Made by a program: the position numbers and the translations under genes. Below are positions 5,567-5,637 of a DNA stretch of 5,637 bases, one piece after another. Source of the stretch: an uncultured Anaerolineae bacterium. Its GTDB lineage: Bacteria > Chloroflexota > Anaerolineae > Anaerolineales > UBA4823. Position 1 is the stretch's first letter, and each line of letters opens with the position of its first letter. The stretch spans positions 1 to 5,637 of the forward strand of contig CAKZNJ010000488.1 in the NCBI GenBank assembly GCA_937129505.1, given 5' to 3'. The notes beneath the pieces are model-generated. The model searched no databases, was not told the DNA's origin, and saw nothing but the letters and a program-made list of their open reading frames with translations.

Positions 5567-5637
5567 ATGACATCATTGTTCGAGGGGGTAGAGAAATACA
5601 AAATCCAAGCCGAACCGAACTTGCCTGCTCGGAAGCT
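5567..5637 (+). CDS. Possible 5' end of an unidentified gene, cut by the right window edge
   Basis: An ATG at 5567 opens a frame reading MTSLFEGVEKYKIQAEPNL and onward to the window end. The frame is also open and protein-like upstream to about 5500 (IIYLLAANPPFTLEIVELL), overlapping the end of the lipoprotein remnant in another frame. No ribosome binding site precedes the ATG, and the opposite strand is also open here. It may be the beginning of a gene, the interior of a broken one, or chance. I do not recognise the family. Confidence 0.25.
   Translation, partial: MTSLFEGVEKYKIQAEPNLPARK

Noticed and set aside
1..5637. Window ends resembling filled XhoI (TCGAG) and HindIII (AAGCT) ends, suggesting a cloned restriction fragment
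   Set aside because: A complete HindIII site exists inside the window at 5290-5295, so a full digest would not leave this fragment. A partial digest is possible, but this says nothing about biology.

Overview
The window looks like a bacterial chromosome fragment, most likely from the phylum Chloroflexota (Anaerolineae-like). This rests on three things: a mevalonate kinase next to an isopentenyl phosphate kinase, a bacterial combination best known from Chloroflexi; a membrane-tethered LuxR-type regulator of a kind I associate with that group; and a secreted-protein remnant ending in an IYLPLIHR-like tail, which I recall as frequent in Anaerolineae exported proteins. The taxonomic call is inference from protein character, not from a marker gene.

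Left part (1-2820, all on the minus strand, read right to left): a compact operon. It starts with a UbiA-superfamily membrane prenyltransferase resembling decaprenyl-phosphate phosphoribosyltransferase (start at 2820). Mevalonate kinase follows after 3 nt, then isopentenyl phosphate kinase after 20 nt. After a 125-nt spacer holding a small hairpin and a strong ribosome binding site, a further gene starts at 23 and runs off the left edge. Together the two kinases imply the alternative mevalonate route (mevalonate -> mevalonate 5-phosphate -> isopentenyl phosphate -> IPP). The decarboxylase that links the two kinase steps is not in the window. The prenyltransferase would consume a downstream product, a polyprenyl phosphate.

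Middle (2821-3425): a 605-nt divergent intergenic region with no convincing gene. It holds a nested hairpin, two copies of a 14-bp direct repeat about 340 bp apart (the second contains the ribosome binding site of the next gene), and a perfect inverted repeat lying over an extended -10 promoter candidate.

Right part (3426-5637, plus strand): an intact gene for a LuxR-type helix-turn-helix protein with a four-helix membrane tail, in visibly AT-richer DNA. Two broken genes follow. The first (4298-about 4867) encodes an exported SGNH/GDSL-like protein with two apparent frame changes and no C-terminal half. The second (about 4868-5549) encodes a putative lipoprotein with one frameshift and one in-frame TGA. 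The two remnants read into each other in one frame. The last 70 nt carry an open frame that leaves the window and that I cannot identify. The left operon and the regulator are free of lesions, whereas the last 1.3 kb is not, so the right end looks like a decaying accessory region. Local sequence errors at the end of the fragment remain possible.
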